Positions 17,422 through 26,396 of a stretch of 64,000 nucleotides of DNA are shown in pieces. Below the pieces are notes generated by a model. It worked only from the letters and a program-made list of their open reading frames with translations, was not told where the DNA came from and searched no databases. The translations under genes and the position numbers were made by a program. This stretch comes from CALLPQ01 sp038531745 (GTDB lineage Bacteria; Pseudomonadota; Alphaproteobacteria; Caulobacterales; Parvularculaceae). The stretch is taken from the NCBI GenBank assembly GCA_038531745.1, contig JBCBBJ010000005.1, positions 62,001 through 126,000 of the forward strand. The letters are read 5' to 3'. Every line of letters starts with the position of its first letter. Within the stretch, counting starts at the first letter, position 1.

Positions 17422-19344
17422 CTAGCTCCGGTTCTCGTCGCCGTCGACCTCTTCAAAGTCGGCATCAACAACATCATCTTCGTCGTCGCCGCCTTTGAGG
17501 CCTTCTTCAAAGCCCTCGGCGCCGTCGGCCCCTTGCTGGCTTTGATACATGGCTTCGCCAAGCTTCATGGAGGCCTGGGCGAGACTGTTTGCCGCCGTGT
17601 TCACATCTTCAACGGTGGCTTTTTCATTATCGAGTACTTTGCGCAGCTCGATGGTTGCCGTCTCGATGGCTGTCTTTTCTTCCGGGCCAAGCTTATCGCC
17701 ATGCTCGCTCAAGGATTGTTCCGTGGTGTGAATAAGCGCTTCAGCACGGTTGCGGGCCTCCACGGACTCGCGGCGCTGTTTGTCTTCGTCAGCATTGGCC
17801 TCGGCTTCTTTGACCATCTTATCGATCTCATCATCATTAAGCCCGCCGGAGGCCTGGATACGGATCGATTGTTCTTTGTTGGTGGCTTTGTCTTTGGCCG
17901 ACACATGCACGATGCCGTTGGCATCAATGTCAAAAGTCACCTCAACCTGGGGCACGCCGCGCGGTGCGGGCGGTATCCCCATCAGGTCAAACTGACCCAG
18001 CATCTTGTTATCGGCCGCCATCTCCCGCTCCCCCTGGAAGACGCGGATCGTCACCGCCGACTGGTTGTCTTCCGCGGTGGAGAAGACCTGGCTTTTCTTG
18101 GTGGGGATTGTCGTGTTGCGATCAATCAACCGGGTGAAGACACCGCCAAGGGTTTCGATCCCCAACGACAATGGCGTCACATCGAGGAGAAGAACGTCTT
18201 TCACGTCGCCCTGAAGAACACCAGCCTGGATCGCCGCGCCGAGGGCAACAACCTCATCGGGGTTCACACCTTTGTGCGGCTCGCGGCCAAAAAAGCTCTT
18301 CACCGTTTCCTGGACCTTGGGCATGCGGGTCATGCCGCCCACCAGAACAACCTCGTCAATATCGCCGGCGGAAAGCCCGGCATCTTTCAGGGCCGCCTTA
18401 CACGGATCAATCGTGCGTTTCACAAGATCCTCAACCAGGCTCTCAAGCTTTGCCCGTGAGAGTTTAAGGTTCAGGTGCTTTGGCCCCGACGCGTCGGCTG
18501 TGATGAAGGGGAGGTTCACCTCATATTGCGAGGTGGAAGACAATTCTTTTTTGGCTTTCTCGGCTTCGTCTTTCAAACGCTGCAGGGCCATCTTGTCCTT
18601 TTGCAGATCAATGCCGGATTCTTTTTTGAATTCCTTTGTGAGATATTCAACGATGCGCAGGTCAAAATCTTCCCCGCCCAGGAAGGTGTCGCCATTGGTG
18701 GCCAGCACCTCAAAAACACCGTCGCCAATCTCAAGCACCGACACGTCAAACGTCCCGCCGCCAAGGTCGAACACGGCGATCTTCTTGCCGTCTTTCTTAT
18801 CAAGACCATAGGCAAGGGCGGCGGCTGTGGGTTCATTGATGATGCGGAGCACTTCAAGCCCGGCGATTTTACCGGCGTCTTTGGTTGCCTGGCGCTGGGC
18901 GTCGTTAAAATAGGCGGGCACGGTGATGACCGCCTGGGTCACCGTATCGCCAAGAAAATCCTCAGCGGTCTCTTTCATCTTTTGCAGGATGAACGCGGAG
19001 ATTTGCGAGGGCGCATATTTCTCCCCGCGCGATTGCACCCAGGCATCGCCATTGTCCGCCTTGATAATGTCATAGGGGACCATGCCCTTGTCTTTTTTGA
19101 CGGTTTCGTCATCAAACGGTCTGCCGATCAAACGCTTGATGGCGAAGACGGTGTTTTCCGGATTGGTCACGGCCTGGCGTTTTGCCGGCTGGCCAATGAG
19201 ACGCTCGCCATCTTCCGCGAAGGCAACCACGGAGGGGGTCGTGCGTGAACCCTCCGCATTCTCGATGACCCGCGGCTCTTTACCTTCCATCACAGCCACA
19301 CAGCTGTTGGTCGTTCCCAGGTCAATGCCAATGACTTTAGCCAT
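17422..19344 (-). CDS. dnaK: Chaperone DnaK (Hsp70)
   Basis: 640 residues. Starts MAKVIGIDLGTTNSCVAVMEG, the first phosphate loop of the actin-like ATPase domain (about 1-380), with AVITVPAYFNDAQRQATKDAG near 140, FDLGGGTFDVSVLEI near 195 and VVLVGGMTRMPKVQ near 333. The linker DVLLLDVTPLSLGIETLGG near 385 leads into the substrate-binding domain. The C-terminus ends in an acidic tail (GGDDEDDVVDADFEEVDGDE). It refolds client proteins with DnaJ and GrpE; grpE is not in this window. A sigma32-type promoter lies about 220 bp upstream. Confidence 0.99.
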   Translation of the reverse strand: MAKVIGIDLGTTNSCVAVMEGKEPRVIENAEGSRTTPSVVAFAEDGERLIGQPAKRQAVTNPENTVFAIKRLIGRPFDDETVKKDKGMVPYDIIKADNGDAWVQSRGEKYAPSQISAFILQKMKETAEDFLGDTVTQAVITVPAYFNDAQRQATKDAGKIAGLEVLRIINEPTAAALAYGLDKKDGKKIAVFDLGGGTFDVSVLEIGDGVFEVLATNGDTFLGGEDFDLRIVEYLTKEFKKESGIDLQKDKMALQRLKDEAEKAKKELSSTSQYEVNLPFITADASGPKHLNLKLSRAKLESLVEDLVKRTIDPCKAALKDAGLSAGDIDEVVLVGGMTRMPKVQETVKSFFGREPHKGVNPDEVVALGAAIQAGVLQGDVKDVLLLDVTPLSLGIETLGGVFTRLIDRNTTIPTKKSQVFSTAEDNQSAVTIRVFQGEREMAADNKMLGQFDLMGIPPAPRGVPQVEVTFDIDANGIVHVSAKDKATNKEQSIRIQASGGLNDDEIDKMVKEAEANADEDKQRRESVEARNRAEALIHTTEQSLSEHGDKLGPEEKTAIETATIELRKVLDNEKATVEDVNTAANSLAQASMKLGEAMYQSQQGADGAEGFEEGLKGGDDEDDVVDADFEEVDGDENRS

Positions 19345-19563
19345 TTTCTTCTCCTCTAACCCTGTCCGTCACAGGGGAAATCGGCTTTTTGTTTCCGCCT
19401 CAACGCTGGCCCGTCCTGTGATGAACGCCTCAATTGGGCATCACGGGCGCGAAACGCGCGCAGATAAAAACCACACACCCTGATAAGTTTCCGTTAATGC
19501 TAACGCCCCGACTGCTAGCGATCTCATCAAACTGAGCTTGCGACGCCGGATTGTAATGTCGAC
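19345..19563 (-). other. Long 5' leader of dnaK
   Basis: Roughly 210 nt lie between the predicted heat-shock promoter and the dnaK start. A purine-rich ribosome binding site (AGAGGAGAA) precedes the ATG. I see no gene and no inverted repeat resembling the CIRCE element. Some thermosensing or structural role of such a long leader is possible but not shown. Confidence 0.45.
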
Positions 19564-19596
19564 GGGGATATAGGTTGCCGCAATTCCCCCTGCAAG
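19564..19596 (-). promoter_or_regulatory. Sigma32-type heat-shock promoter of dnaK
   Basis: Read on the minus strand the site is CTTG (19593-19596), an 18-base spacer, then CCTATAT (19568-19574) followed by CCCC. The heat-shock consensus known for alphaproteobacteria is CTTG, 17-18 bases, CYTATNTNNG. Everything but the final G matches. Its position upstream of dnaKJ is as expected. Confidence 0.75.
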
Positions 19597-19815
19597 CGGC
19601 TGATCCGGGGGAAGGTGCTTTTTTCCCGACCCTGTGTTGGTTTCCCACCCCGCCTGTTGGCTGCGCGCCTCAACCCCCCCGCCCGCCTTTGATTGCGGGA
19701 CGGTCTCGCCGCGTTGGTAATTCGCACGCGATGCTTAACCGGGATTTCACCTTCTTTGCCTAACCTGTCCTGAAGGCAGCGCGTCCGACGGGGGCGCGCG
19801 TAATCCATAGAGGGA

Positions 19816-21135
19816 ATGTTGGGGATGTTTCACCGGCCGCTTTCAGCCCATAAATCAACCAAGCGCATCCTGGCGACCGCAAGCCGCTTGCCGCTGCTCC
19901 TTGTTTTTTCCGGCCTTGCCGCCTGTTCATCGACCACCACAGGGGTGACGAACGGCCCGTTCGCGCCGCCGCTGGTGGGCAATGAGGGCACGGTGCCGGA
20001 GCCCAATTCAAATATCACCATTTTGTCGTCATCATCGCCCGCCCGCGCCACCGCCCGTGACCAGCGTTTTGAGGTTGCATCGGCGTTTATCACCGGGCGC
20101 CGCAATGAAGTGACCGGCATCGAAACCGTCGCATTCAGCCAGTCAACCTTTGATGACCCCACGGGGATTGTGGATTTTGACCGGGAAACCCGCAGCCTGA
20201 CCTTTGATCTGACCCAGGGCGATGTGCGGATCACTGATGTCATCGGGCCCCTGATCTTGTTTCGACCGGACTCTGACCTTCTGGGTTTTGAAAACGCAGA
20301 AGTTGCGGTCACCGTGTCGTCCTTGCCCGAGCGGTTCCTCAACTTTTTCCCGGGCAATGTGGTTTTGCCCAATGGCGCCACCAGCGTTGAGGAGTTGCGC
20401 AACGACCCCGCGGCGGTTGATCTTCTTATACGCGATTTACAAGGCATTTCCGGTGGTGAGGGATCGTTCCTCGGCTCCACGATTGACGAAATGGCGGCCT
20501 CATCGCTGCTTGAATCGCTCAATGAAGCCGCTGATGTCATTTTTAACGCTGACTTTATTCGCCAGGTCGGCACAAATGGCGGCTTTTTCTCTCCCCTGAA
20601 AATCCGCGGCAACAATCCGGGCGTTGAGCCTAGCTATGTGATTCTCGGCTTGTGGAATGTGCTACCGGTTAACAATCCTGATACGGATGTTACCTTTGGC
20701 GCCAGTGTCTTCGGCCTTCAAACCCCCGTTGAAGAGATCCCCAACACGGGCACGGCGTCTTATGACACGACCATTGGCGGGTATGTGCACCGCGACGGCG
20801 ACCGCGTATTCTTGACCGGCAGCGTTAATCTGACGGCGGATTTTTCCACACGTTTGGTCAATTACGATGTGCAAACAGTCCTCGCCACGCCGAACACCGA
20901 CGGGACGTCTTTGTTCACGCCGTTTGCGGACCTTGCCGGCTCTGGTGCCATTGAGGCAAACCGGTTCGATGGGACGTTGGTGGGCACCGACGACCGATCG
21001 CTTCGCGGCACTGTTGACGGTGCCTTTTTTGGCCCCGGTGCGGTTGAAGTGGGTGGCACGCTGCAATTTGGCAATGATGACATCCAGGCCGTTGGCGGCT
21101 TTGTTGGCACACGCCAGGGCGATGACATTAACTAG
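19816..21135 (+). CDS. TbpB-like surface lipoprotein, probable Slam substrate
   Basis: 439 residues. A basic N-terminus, a hydrophobic segment and the lipobox LAAC near residue 36 mark a lipoprotein. The body is mostly beta. The last 125 residues, starting near GTASYDTTIGGYVHRDGDRVFL and ending in GGTLQFGNDDIQAVGGFVGTR, look like the small beta-barrel domain of transferrin-binding protein B and related haem or metal-binding lipoproteins. The domain ends as these usually do, with a GAFFGPGAVEVGG segment. It is convergent with a slam gene (51 bp apart), whose product carries such lipoproteins across the outer membrane. The ligand is unknown. Confidence 0.75.
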   Translation: MLGMFHRPLSAHKSTKRILATASRLPLLLVFSGLAACSSTTTGVTNGPFAPPLVGNEGTVPEPNSNITILSSSSPARATARDQRFEVASAFITGRRNEVTGIETVAFSQSTFDDPTGIVDFDRETRSLTFDLTQGDVRITDVIGPLILFRPDSDLLGFENAEVAVTVSSLPERFLNFFPGNVVLPNGATSVEELRNDPAAVDLLIRDLQGISGGEGSFLGSTIDEMAASSLLESLNEAADVIFNADFIRQVGTNGGFFSPLKIRGNNPGVEPSYVILGLWNVLPVNNPDTDVTFGASVFGLQTPVEEIPNTGTASYDTTIGGYVHRDGDRVFLTGSVNLTADFSTRLVNYDVQTVLATPNTDGTSLFTPFADLAGSGAIEANRFDGTLVGTDDRSLRGTVDGAFFGPGAVEVGGTLQFGNDDIQAVGGFVGTRQGDDIN

Positions 21136-21186
21136 GATCGGCACCTAAAACGCGCAACGACGCATAAAGCGCGCCAGTGCCAGACC

Positions 21187-22569
21187 TTAAAATGTCCGTG
21201 TAATGCCGATATTGGCGCGGTGCCGGTCGAAATTAAACCGGTCGATCGTGGAATTGTTCCGGATATATTCATAGCTGAAGACCGGCGCAAACCCGTACAG
21301 GCGCCAGTCGCGCTTGGTGATATAAACGGATGCCCCATAGCTCCAGTCAACGCGCGGATCAAAGCTCGGGTCCGTATCATCAAAGGGCCGATAGTAGAAA
21401 TTTGGCCCCGCCTCCGCTGTAATCCCCCAGGGTAGTTCACGCCGATAGGCCGCCCGCAATTGAACGGTTGTGTTGCGCAGGCTTGGTGTTGCGGTTTGCT
21501 CACGCGTCAGTGTTGTTGTTACCCGAGCAAGACTGCGCGCCGTCAGCGCCCGTTGCAGTGTCGTACCAAAGAAATATTGCGCGCCATTGCGCTGCACATC
21601 GCGGTCATAGGTCACCCGCGCCGCCCCAAAACTGGTTTGCAGGGCGGTGCGCCGGTTCAACCCCTTTTGCAAAACAACCCGCCCCCCGGCGGTATAGTTG
21701 AACCCTTCACCGCCAAACACACGGCGACTGGCGCTGGCCAAAACGCTCAGCGTAGAGCCGTTTTTTTCATAGCGGAGGCCAAATTCTGCCGTCAGGCTAA
21801 GATCATCAAAGGACCGATTGGAATAGTCCGTAAACGCCCCACCGGCACGCCCTTCCAACCGCCAGTGTTTTGACAAGCGGGGAAAAACCTCTGCCACGGC
21901 GGCGATGGTAAAACCGAGGCCAGAACGGGCAACACCGTTTTCATCCAGCTCAAACGGAATGCCATTCAACTCAATGGTGGAATTACGTGGACCTGCCGAG
22001 ACATTCGTATCAGGAACAAGATTTGCCCGGGCATTAATGCGCCATACTTTACGTTTTTCGATCAGCCACAAAAACATCCGGATATTCTGACGCGCCGCAT
22101 CGGTGATATCGCCCGCCAGCGCCAACCGAAAATGATAGGCCGCCGCCCGGTCGCGCCGCGCACCAAATAACGCGCGGGCAAGTTCGAGCCGGACCCGCAC
22201 AATTTCCGGACGCTGATCAAGCATGGTGCGGAAAACCTCAATTGCCGGTTTGAAGTCACCGCGTTCCAGGAAGAGGAGCCCGCGCAAAAACAATAAATCG
22301 TTCTTGTCCACCTCCCCCGCTGGCACCTGCTCTAACGTGTCGAGAACCTGTGCCGCCAGGTCAAATTTGCGGTCAGCGATCAGTTTTCGGGTCAATTCAA
22401 GACTGGCCGCAGGGGAAAGACGCAATTGCGGCGACGGCCCTTCGCGCAGGGACGACGGCGCGGTTGCCCACACACCCGCCGACAGCGGCAGAACCGACGT
22501 CAGGAACCCAAGCGCCAGCGCCCGCCGGTTTTTTCCCAGCTTGATGGAAAAGATACGCGATGTGACCAT
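21187..22569 (-). CDS. Slam-type surface lipoprotein assembly modulator
   Basis: About 460 residues from ATG 22569; the longer frame to 22641 is probably not used. A signal peptide (residues 1-36) is followed by a helical TPR-like region (about 45-165: KLIADRKFDLAAQVLDTLE, FLERGDFKPAIEVFRTML) and then a C-terminal beta-barrel of about 290 residues with alternating strands ending in Phe (ITRTF), typical of outer-membrane proteins. This layout is that of Slam (DUF560), which moves TbpB-, LbpB- and HpuA-type lipoproteins to the cell surface. The convergent TbpB-like lipoprotein gene is the likely client. Confidence 0.82.
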   Translation of the reverse strand: MVTSRIFSIKLGKNRRALALGFLTSVLPLSAGVWATAPSSLREGPSPQLRLSPAASLELTRKLIADRKFDLAAQVLDTLEQVPAGEVDKNDLLFLRGLLFLERGDFKPAIEVFRTMLDQRPEIVRVRLELARALFGARRDRAAAYHFRLALAGDITDAARQNIRMFLWLIEKRKVWRINARANLVPDTNVSAGPRNSTIELNGIPFELDENGVARSGLGFTIAAVAEVFPRLSKHWRLEGRAGGAFTDYSNRSFDDLSLTAEFGLRYEKNGSTLSVLASASRRVFGGEGFNYTAGGRVVLQKGLNRRTALQTSFGAARVTYDRDVQRNGAQYFFGTTLQRALTARSLARVTTTLTREQTATPSLRNTTVQLRAAYRRELPWGITAEAGPNFYYRPFDDTDPSFDPRVDWSYGASVYITKRDWRLYGFAPVFSYEYIRNNSTIDRFNFDRHRANIGITRTF

Positions 22570-22815
22570 GGCAGAATACTCAATGCCCCTTCGCGCCGCG
22601 CAGGATCGGACAGGCCGAAAAGGGCCCGCAACACGGCACACCTAGAAGTGCGCGAACATGGTTAATTTCCGGTTAGGTGGCGACCGTTCGACGTTGAAGG
22701 GTCGGGGTACTGCAAGCGTGGTGCAAAACCGGTCCATACCCGCTTGGCACAGGCGCAAACGGAAAAGATGGGGATAACTATCCCCGCCCCTGGCCCGCCG
22801 GGTTAGGGTCTGGGC

Positions 22816-23343
22816 ATGACAGATTTTTCCCACCCTGATGATCGATTATGCGCCCTGTTGCGTTTTGCCGATATTTGCGCGGCCTTCAGTAGGGTCCTGA
22901 GTGATCGGCTATTTGCCCTTGGTTCCGTCAAAAGTGATGTGGGTCTTGTAATGGTGTACGCAATCACGCGCCTGACCGTCATTTATGCGCGGCTGATTGA
23001 TTATGCCTTGCGACCGTCGGCGTTTCGCGCGCGCACGGCAACGGCGCGATCAACAGCCACGACCTCAACCGGGGTGCGCACCCAATCGCCTATGACAGGG
23101 ATAAAGGATGAATTTGGTATCCTTGTCATGACGCGCCTTTTAACCGCGAGGGGCACGGAATTAATTCGCCGGGACCAGAGCGTACGGTTTGCCCCCGAAT
23201 GTCAGCCTACCGATGAAGTATTCAGGGAGCTTTTGGGCGTCACACAAGAATTTCACCAATGGCTACAGAAAACCGGTATTCATTTGGGCGCCTTGCTGGT
23301 GCCCGGCTCTGACCGGATGCCAATAAACCTAACACCGCCATAG
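22816..23343 (+). CDS. Hypothetical protein
   Basis: 175 codons from ATG 22816, with no recognised domain. The first 70 residues are mildly hydrophobic helices (GLVMVYAITRLTVIYARLIDYAL), the middle is Thr/Arg/Ala-rich, and the C-terminal 70 residues look like a folded helical unit. There is no clear signal peptide and only a weak ribosome binding site. It stands alone between slam and the beta-helix gene, both on the other strand. It could be a genuine orphan gene or a chance frame. Confidence 0.4.
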   Translation: MTDFSHPDDRLCALLRFADICAAFSRVLSDRLFALGSVKSDVGLVMVYAITRLTVIYARLIDYALRPSAFRARTATARSTATTSTGVRTQSPMTGIKDEFGILVMTRLLTARGTELIRRDQSVRFAPECQPTDEVFRELLGVTQEFHQWLQKTGIHLGALLVPGSDRMPINLTPP

Positions 23344-23509
23344 ACGACCAATCCATCACACCCATCGGTGCGGCGACCACACCCCCCGCGGCAAACGCCC
23401 GGGGAGACGCACCCCCATGAGCGAAATTGATCCGCAACATTTTACCGATATACGGGCAGACGAGACCTGATTTCAGGGGTGAAACGGACAGATGCGGTCA
23501 TCTTTGCGT

Positions 23510-25255
23510 TTACTGCGGCGATCCTTCGGGCAATACCCGGCCACACAAAATATCCTGTACCGCGCGCAAGCGCCGGGCAGAGATATCACGGCGGCCCGTG
23601 GTGCCGGGATCAATCTCGCCAAACAAGAGGGCCAGTTGTTGATTATTCACAAAAATCGGCAAGGTGTTGATGAGGTCAAAAAAGGCTAGGCGATCATTTT
23701 TTTTGCGCAGGCTTGCCCGGCAAACATCCGTATCCTCCGTAAAATAGACAAGATGGCGGTCACCACCAAAACTTACATTGAGGGCCAAGGTGCCATCAAA
23801 AAATTCCCCTAACACGAAGACGGGCCGCGCCCCCACCACACGATCAAATTCAATATTAAGCGACCCCCGCCCCTCCTCCACGGCAATGCCGCGCAACAGT
23901 GCGCTGCCAAAAAGAAAAGACCCGTCAGCAATTACCAAATCCCCGTCAAACGCATTGGCAAAAACAATCGGCACGGCGTTTTGATTAAAGTCGACCCCAG
24001 ACAAGATCGCCTCGGTCCCCCGCGGCAAGTTTAATTGTAGCGCGTGACCTTGATGGCCGGAAAATTCGGCGCGCTCAACCCTAAACCCCGTTGTGGGATA
24101 AGCATCATCAAAACTGATACCGCGCAAATTGCGCTCAAACCGGACTTTGTCTTTCGCCTCCCCCTTGATCAAAACCCGCCCGCGGAAAGGTCGGGAAAAC
24201 CGCGCCCGGTTGGCCGACGGTGTGGGCGCCTTTAACCCCGCCCCTATGGTGGGTTTGATACCGGAGGGTCGCTGGACCGGGCCAAAACCCCCGGCAGTCA
24301 GGCGGATTGCGTCGCCATTTTCGGTAAACGCCCCGCCATTGATCACAAGACCGGGCGCATAGGCACTCGCAATGGCAGCATCCTCAATGGTGACACCAAC
24401 ACCGTTATTGAAAAACCTCGCGCCGGTTAAGGCATTGACCTCCGCCCGGCTATCCAGCGCCACGGCAAGCCCCTGCAAACGAATGCCGGTGAGGCGTACA
24501 GCCTTTGACGCATTGGCAATGATCCCGGTACCATTGCGCGGATTGCCCGGCAGGGTTGATTCCATCACACCGGCGAAAATGCCGTGTTCGTCATAATTTT
24601 TACCTGAGAATTCCAGCGCCGCCGTGGGGCCAACCTCAATACCGACGCCATTACTTTCGCCCAAATCAATCCGTGTCTTGATCAGTTTCAGCGTGCCCTT
24701 GCGCACATCAATACACGGGCCAAGGGCCCCATCATTGGCCAGAAAGGTGAACCCCTCAATGGTCGTGGTCACATCGGTAAACCGGCGCCCACCGCGCGGC
24801 GCCACCGTGAGGCAGGTTTGCGTTTCCTGCCGTACCACAATTGTGCCCCCCGCCTCACTATCAGCCGCGCTAATTGTTATATTCGGGGTACGGACAGAAA
24901 AGGGATCAAGCCAGGCGCGGTTCCGGTCACGGTAAACAGTGACCTTGCCGCCGGGGCGGGTATTATCAATCGCGCGCTGTAAGGATTTGTGATTTTTGTT
25001 GCGATCGGTAACCGGCAAATGCGGATCATAAATGGCCTCGGCAAGACAGCGCCCACAAGTAACCTCATATCGCGGGCCGGGTTTGCGCGGGCCATCACCG
25101 CGCGGTGGGATTGGCCGCGGATTTCGGCCCGTCCCCTGCGCGTGCGCCGCCTCAATTCCGCCCGGCAGAGAACCGGCGGGTATGATGAGCAAGCCCGATT
25201 GACCCAACAGGCACGCCAGCATGGTAAAGAAAGACAAGCGCCAATGGTGCATCAT
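23510..25255 (-). CDS. Secreted right-handed beta-helix protein
   Basis: About 581 residues from ATG 25255, which has a GGGGGAG ribosome binding site. The 34 upstream codons are probably not used. The signal peptide ends near AAHAQ (about residue 40). A Pro/Arg-rich linker and a Cys pair (CGRCLAEAIYDP) are followed by about 400 residues of repeated short strands with patterns like GFTFLANDGALG, LTGIRLQGLAVAL, ARFFNNGVGVTIEDAAI and GGAFTENGDAIRLTAGG, the signature of pectate-lyase-like parallel beta-helices. No catalytic motif is recognised. The gene begins 19 bp after the lipoprotein gene at 25275, so both form an operon. Confidence 0.72.
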   Translation of the reverse strand: MMHHWRLSFFTMLACLLGQSGLLIIPAGSLPGGIEAAHAQGTGRNPRPIPPRGDGPRKPGPRYEVTCGRCLAEAIYDPHLPVTDRNKNHKSLQRAIDNTRPGGKVTVYRDRNRAWLDPFSVRTPNITISAADSEAGGTIVVRQETQTCLTVAPRGGRRFTDVTTTIEGFTFLANDGALGPCIDVRKGTLKLIKTRIDLGESNGVGIEVGPTAALEFSGKNYDEHGIFAGVMESTLPGNPRNGTGIIANASKAVRLTGIRLQGLAVALDSRAEVNALTGARFFNNGVGVTIEDAAIASAYAPGLVINGGAFTENGDAIRLTAGGFGPVQRPSGIKPTIGAGLKAPTPSANRARFSRPFRGRVLIKGEAKDKVRFERNLRGISFDDAYPTTGFRVERAEFSGHQGHALQLNLPRGTEAILSGVDFNQNAVPIVFANAFDGDLVIADGSFLFGSALLRGIAVEEGRGSLNIEFDRVVGARPVFVLGEFFDGTLALNVSFGGDRHLVYFTEDTDVCRASLRKKNDRLAFFDLINTLPIFVNNQQLALLFGEIDPGTTGRRDISARRLRAVQDILCGRVLPEGSPQ

Positions 25256-25274
25256 CACAATCTCCCCCCTCGCC

Positions 25275-26207
25275 TTACTGCGTGAACCCGCGCGGGCAAA
25301 TCTCATTAAGCGCCAATGCGGCATTAACGTCGCCGCGCAAGGCGACCCGCTGGGCAATTGTCAGTCCTCTGATTTCTGCCTCGGCATTGACCATGGAATT
25401 GATAAAACTTTGCAGGATTCGCGCGTCGGATTCCACGGCCAGATAAAACTCCCGGTCCGGCCCTTCCTCCGCATTCTGAATAAGCTGCGGTAAATTGCGG
25501 GACAGCTTGGCGACCAGCCAGTTCGCAAAGGCGAGATTGCGTTCAAACACCGTACCGTTGGCGTACCAACCGGCCAGCAAAATCGCCGTGTCATCCTTTG
25601 CCGCATACCCCGATGTACAAATCGCGGCGCGTGCCTCCGGATAGGTGATCCACCCGGTGGTGCGCCCCTGATCACAGGTGCCATCACTGGCCTTGGGATA
25701 ATACAGACACTGAAAATTCTTCACTGCTTCGGCGGTTGCAGCATTATAATCGAGGCCCCCCACGGTTTGCGCCGGGCCAAACTCTTCAAGGTCTTCGGCG
25801 TTATATTGATCGAGACTGAAAAGCGCCTTTTTGATCCAGTTGATTTCCACATAGCCGAAACTCTCCCGCAGGGTGCGCAAGCTATATTGGAGTGAGCGGG
25901 TGAGCGCGCGCTCCTCCCCCAACAGCGCTTTGATGGGGTCGACTTTTTCCTTGCAATTGCACAGGGAAAAGCCCTCAGGTTCTTCCTGCGCGGCCGCGGC
26001 AAATGCGGCTTTGAGAAGGGTGGGTGCCGGGGCGTTCGGCGCTGCATCCGCATTCTGGGTTGGGGTGATATCTGTCGCCAACACCTGTGGGGTTGGCCCC
26101 GGTGCCGTGGCGCAAGCGGTCATGGTCACCATAAAAATACCGCTGGCCATACCGCCAACTAAACGGGGAAACCACGCCCGCCCATTCCCCAACCAACGTT
26201 TGCTCAT
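25275..26207 (-). CDS. Lipoprotein with peptidoglycan-binding-like region
   Basis: About 310 residues. The lipobox TACAT lies near residue 32 after a hydrophobic signal, so the protein should be membrane-anchored in the periplasm. A Cys pair (CNCKEKVDPIKALLGEE) follows. Residues of roughly 130-190 (GPAQTVGGLDYNAATAEAVKNFQ, then WITYPEA) resemble the PG_binding_1 repeat, in which a Gly-Tyr/Leu...T-x-x-A-V-x-x-F-Q pattern binds cell-wall glycan. The remainder is helical and not recognised. It precedes the beta-helix gene by 19 bp; a joint cell-surface or wall-linked function is likely but unproven. Confidence 0.68.
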   Translation of the reverse strand: MSKRWLGNGRAWFPRLVGGMASGIFMVTMTACATAPGPTPQVLATDITPTQNADAAPNAPAPTLLKAAFAAAAQEEPEGFSLCNCKEKVDPIKALLGEERALTRSLQYSLRTLRESFGYVEINWIKKALFSLDQYNAEDLEEFGPAQTVGGLDYNAATAEAVKNFQCLYYPKASDGTCDQGRTTGWITYPEARAAICTSGYAAKDDTAILLAGWYANGTVFERNLAFANWLVAKLSRNLPQLIQNAEEGPDREFYLAVESDARILQSFINSMVNAEAEIRGLTIAQRVALRGDVNAALALNEICPRGFTQ

Positions 26208-26340
26208 GAAGACCCCACAGCCCAAGCGACCTTACCCGGTATGGCCGAAGGTAAACGCAAAAGCCCCCGGGAAACAACCGGCACGGTGTTGTGTTTGTGG
26301 TACGGATCGGCGGTGAAGCGGTTTTACCCGGTGAAATATT

Positions 26341-26355
26341 GTTCTTTCTTTGTTC
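26341..26355 (+). promoter_or_regulatory. LexA (SOS) box of alphaproteobacterial type
   Basis: The site reads GTTC-TTTCTTT-GTTC, a perfect match to the alphaproteobacterial LexA consensus GTTC-N7-GTTC. It lies 41 bp before the comM start, within the likely promoter. I recall comM being listed in predicted LexA regulons of the class, which agrees with this placement. Confidence 0.65.
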
Positions 26356-26396
26356 CCATCGGGCGTGTATCATGTGCGCAGAGGAGAGATCGCCCC

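Noticed and set aside
17416..19248. Long plus-strand frames opposite dnaK and dnaJ
   Set aside because: They mirror the codon structure of the chaperone genes and encode no recognised domains.
19527..19808. 93-codon minus-strand frame upstream of dnaK
   Set aside because: It covers the predicted sigma32 promoter and has low-complexity composition without a plausible start signal.
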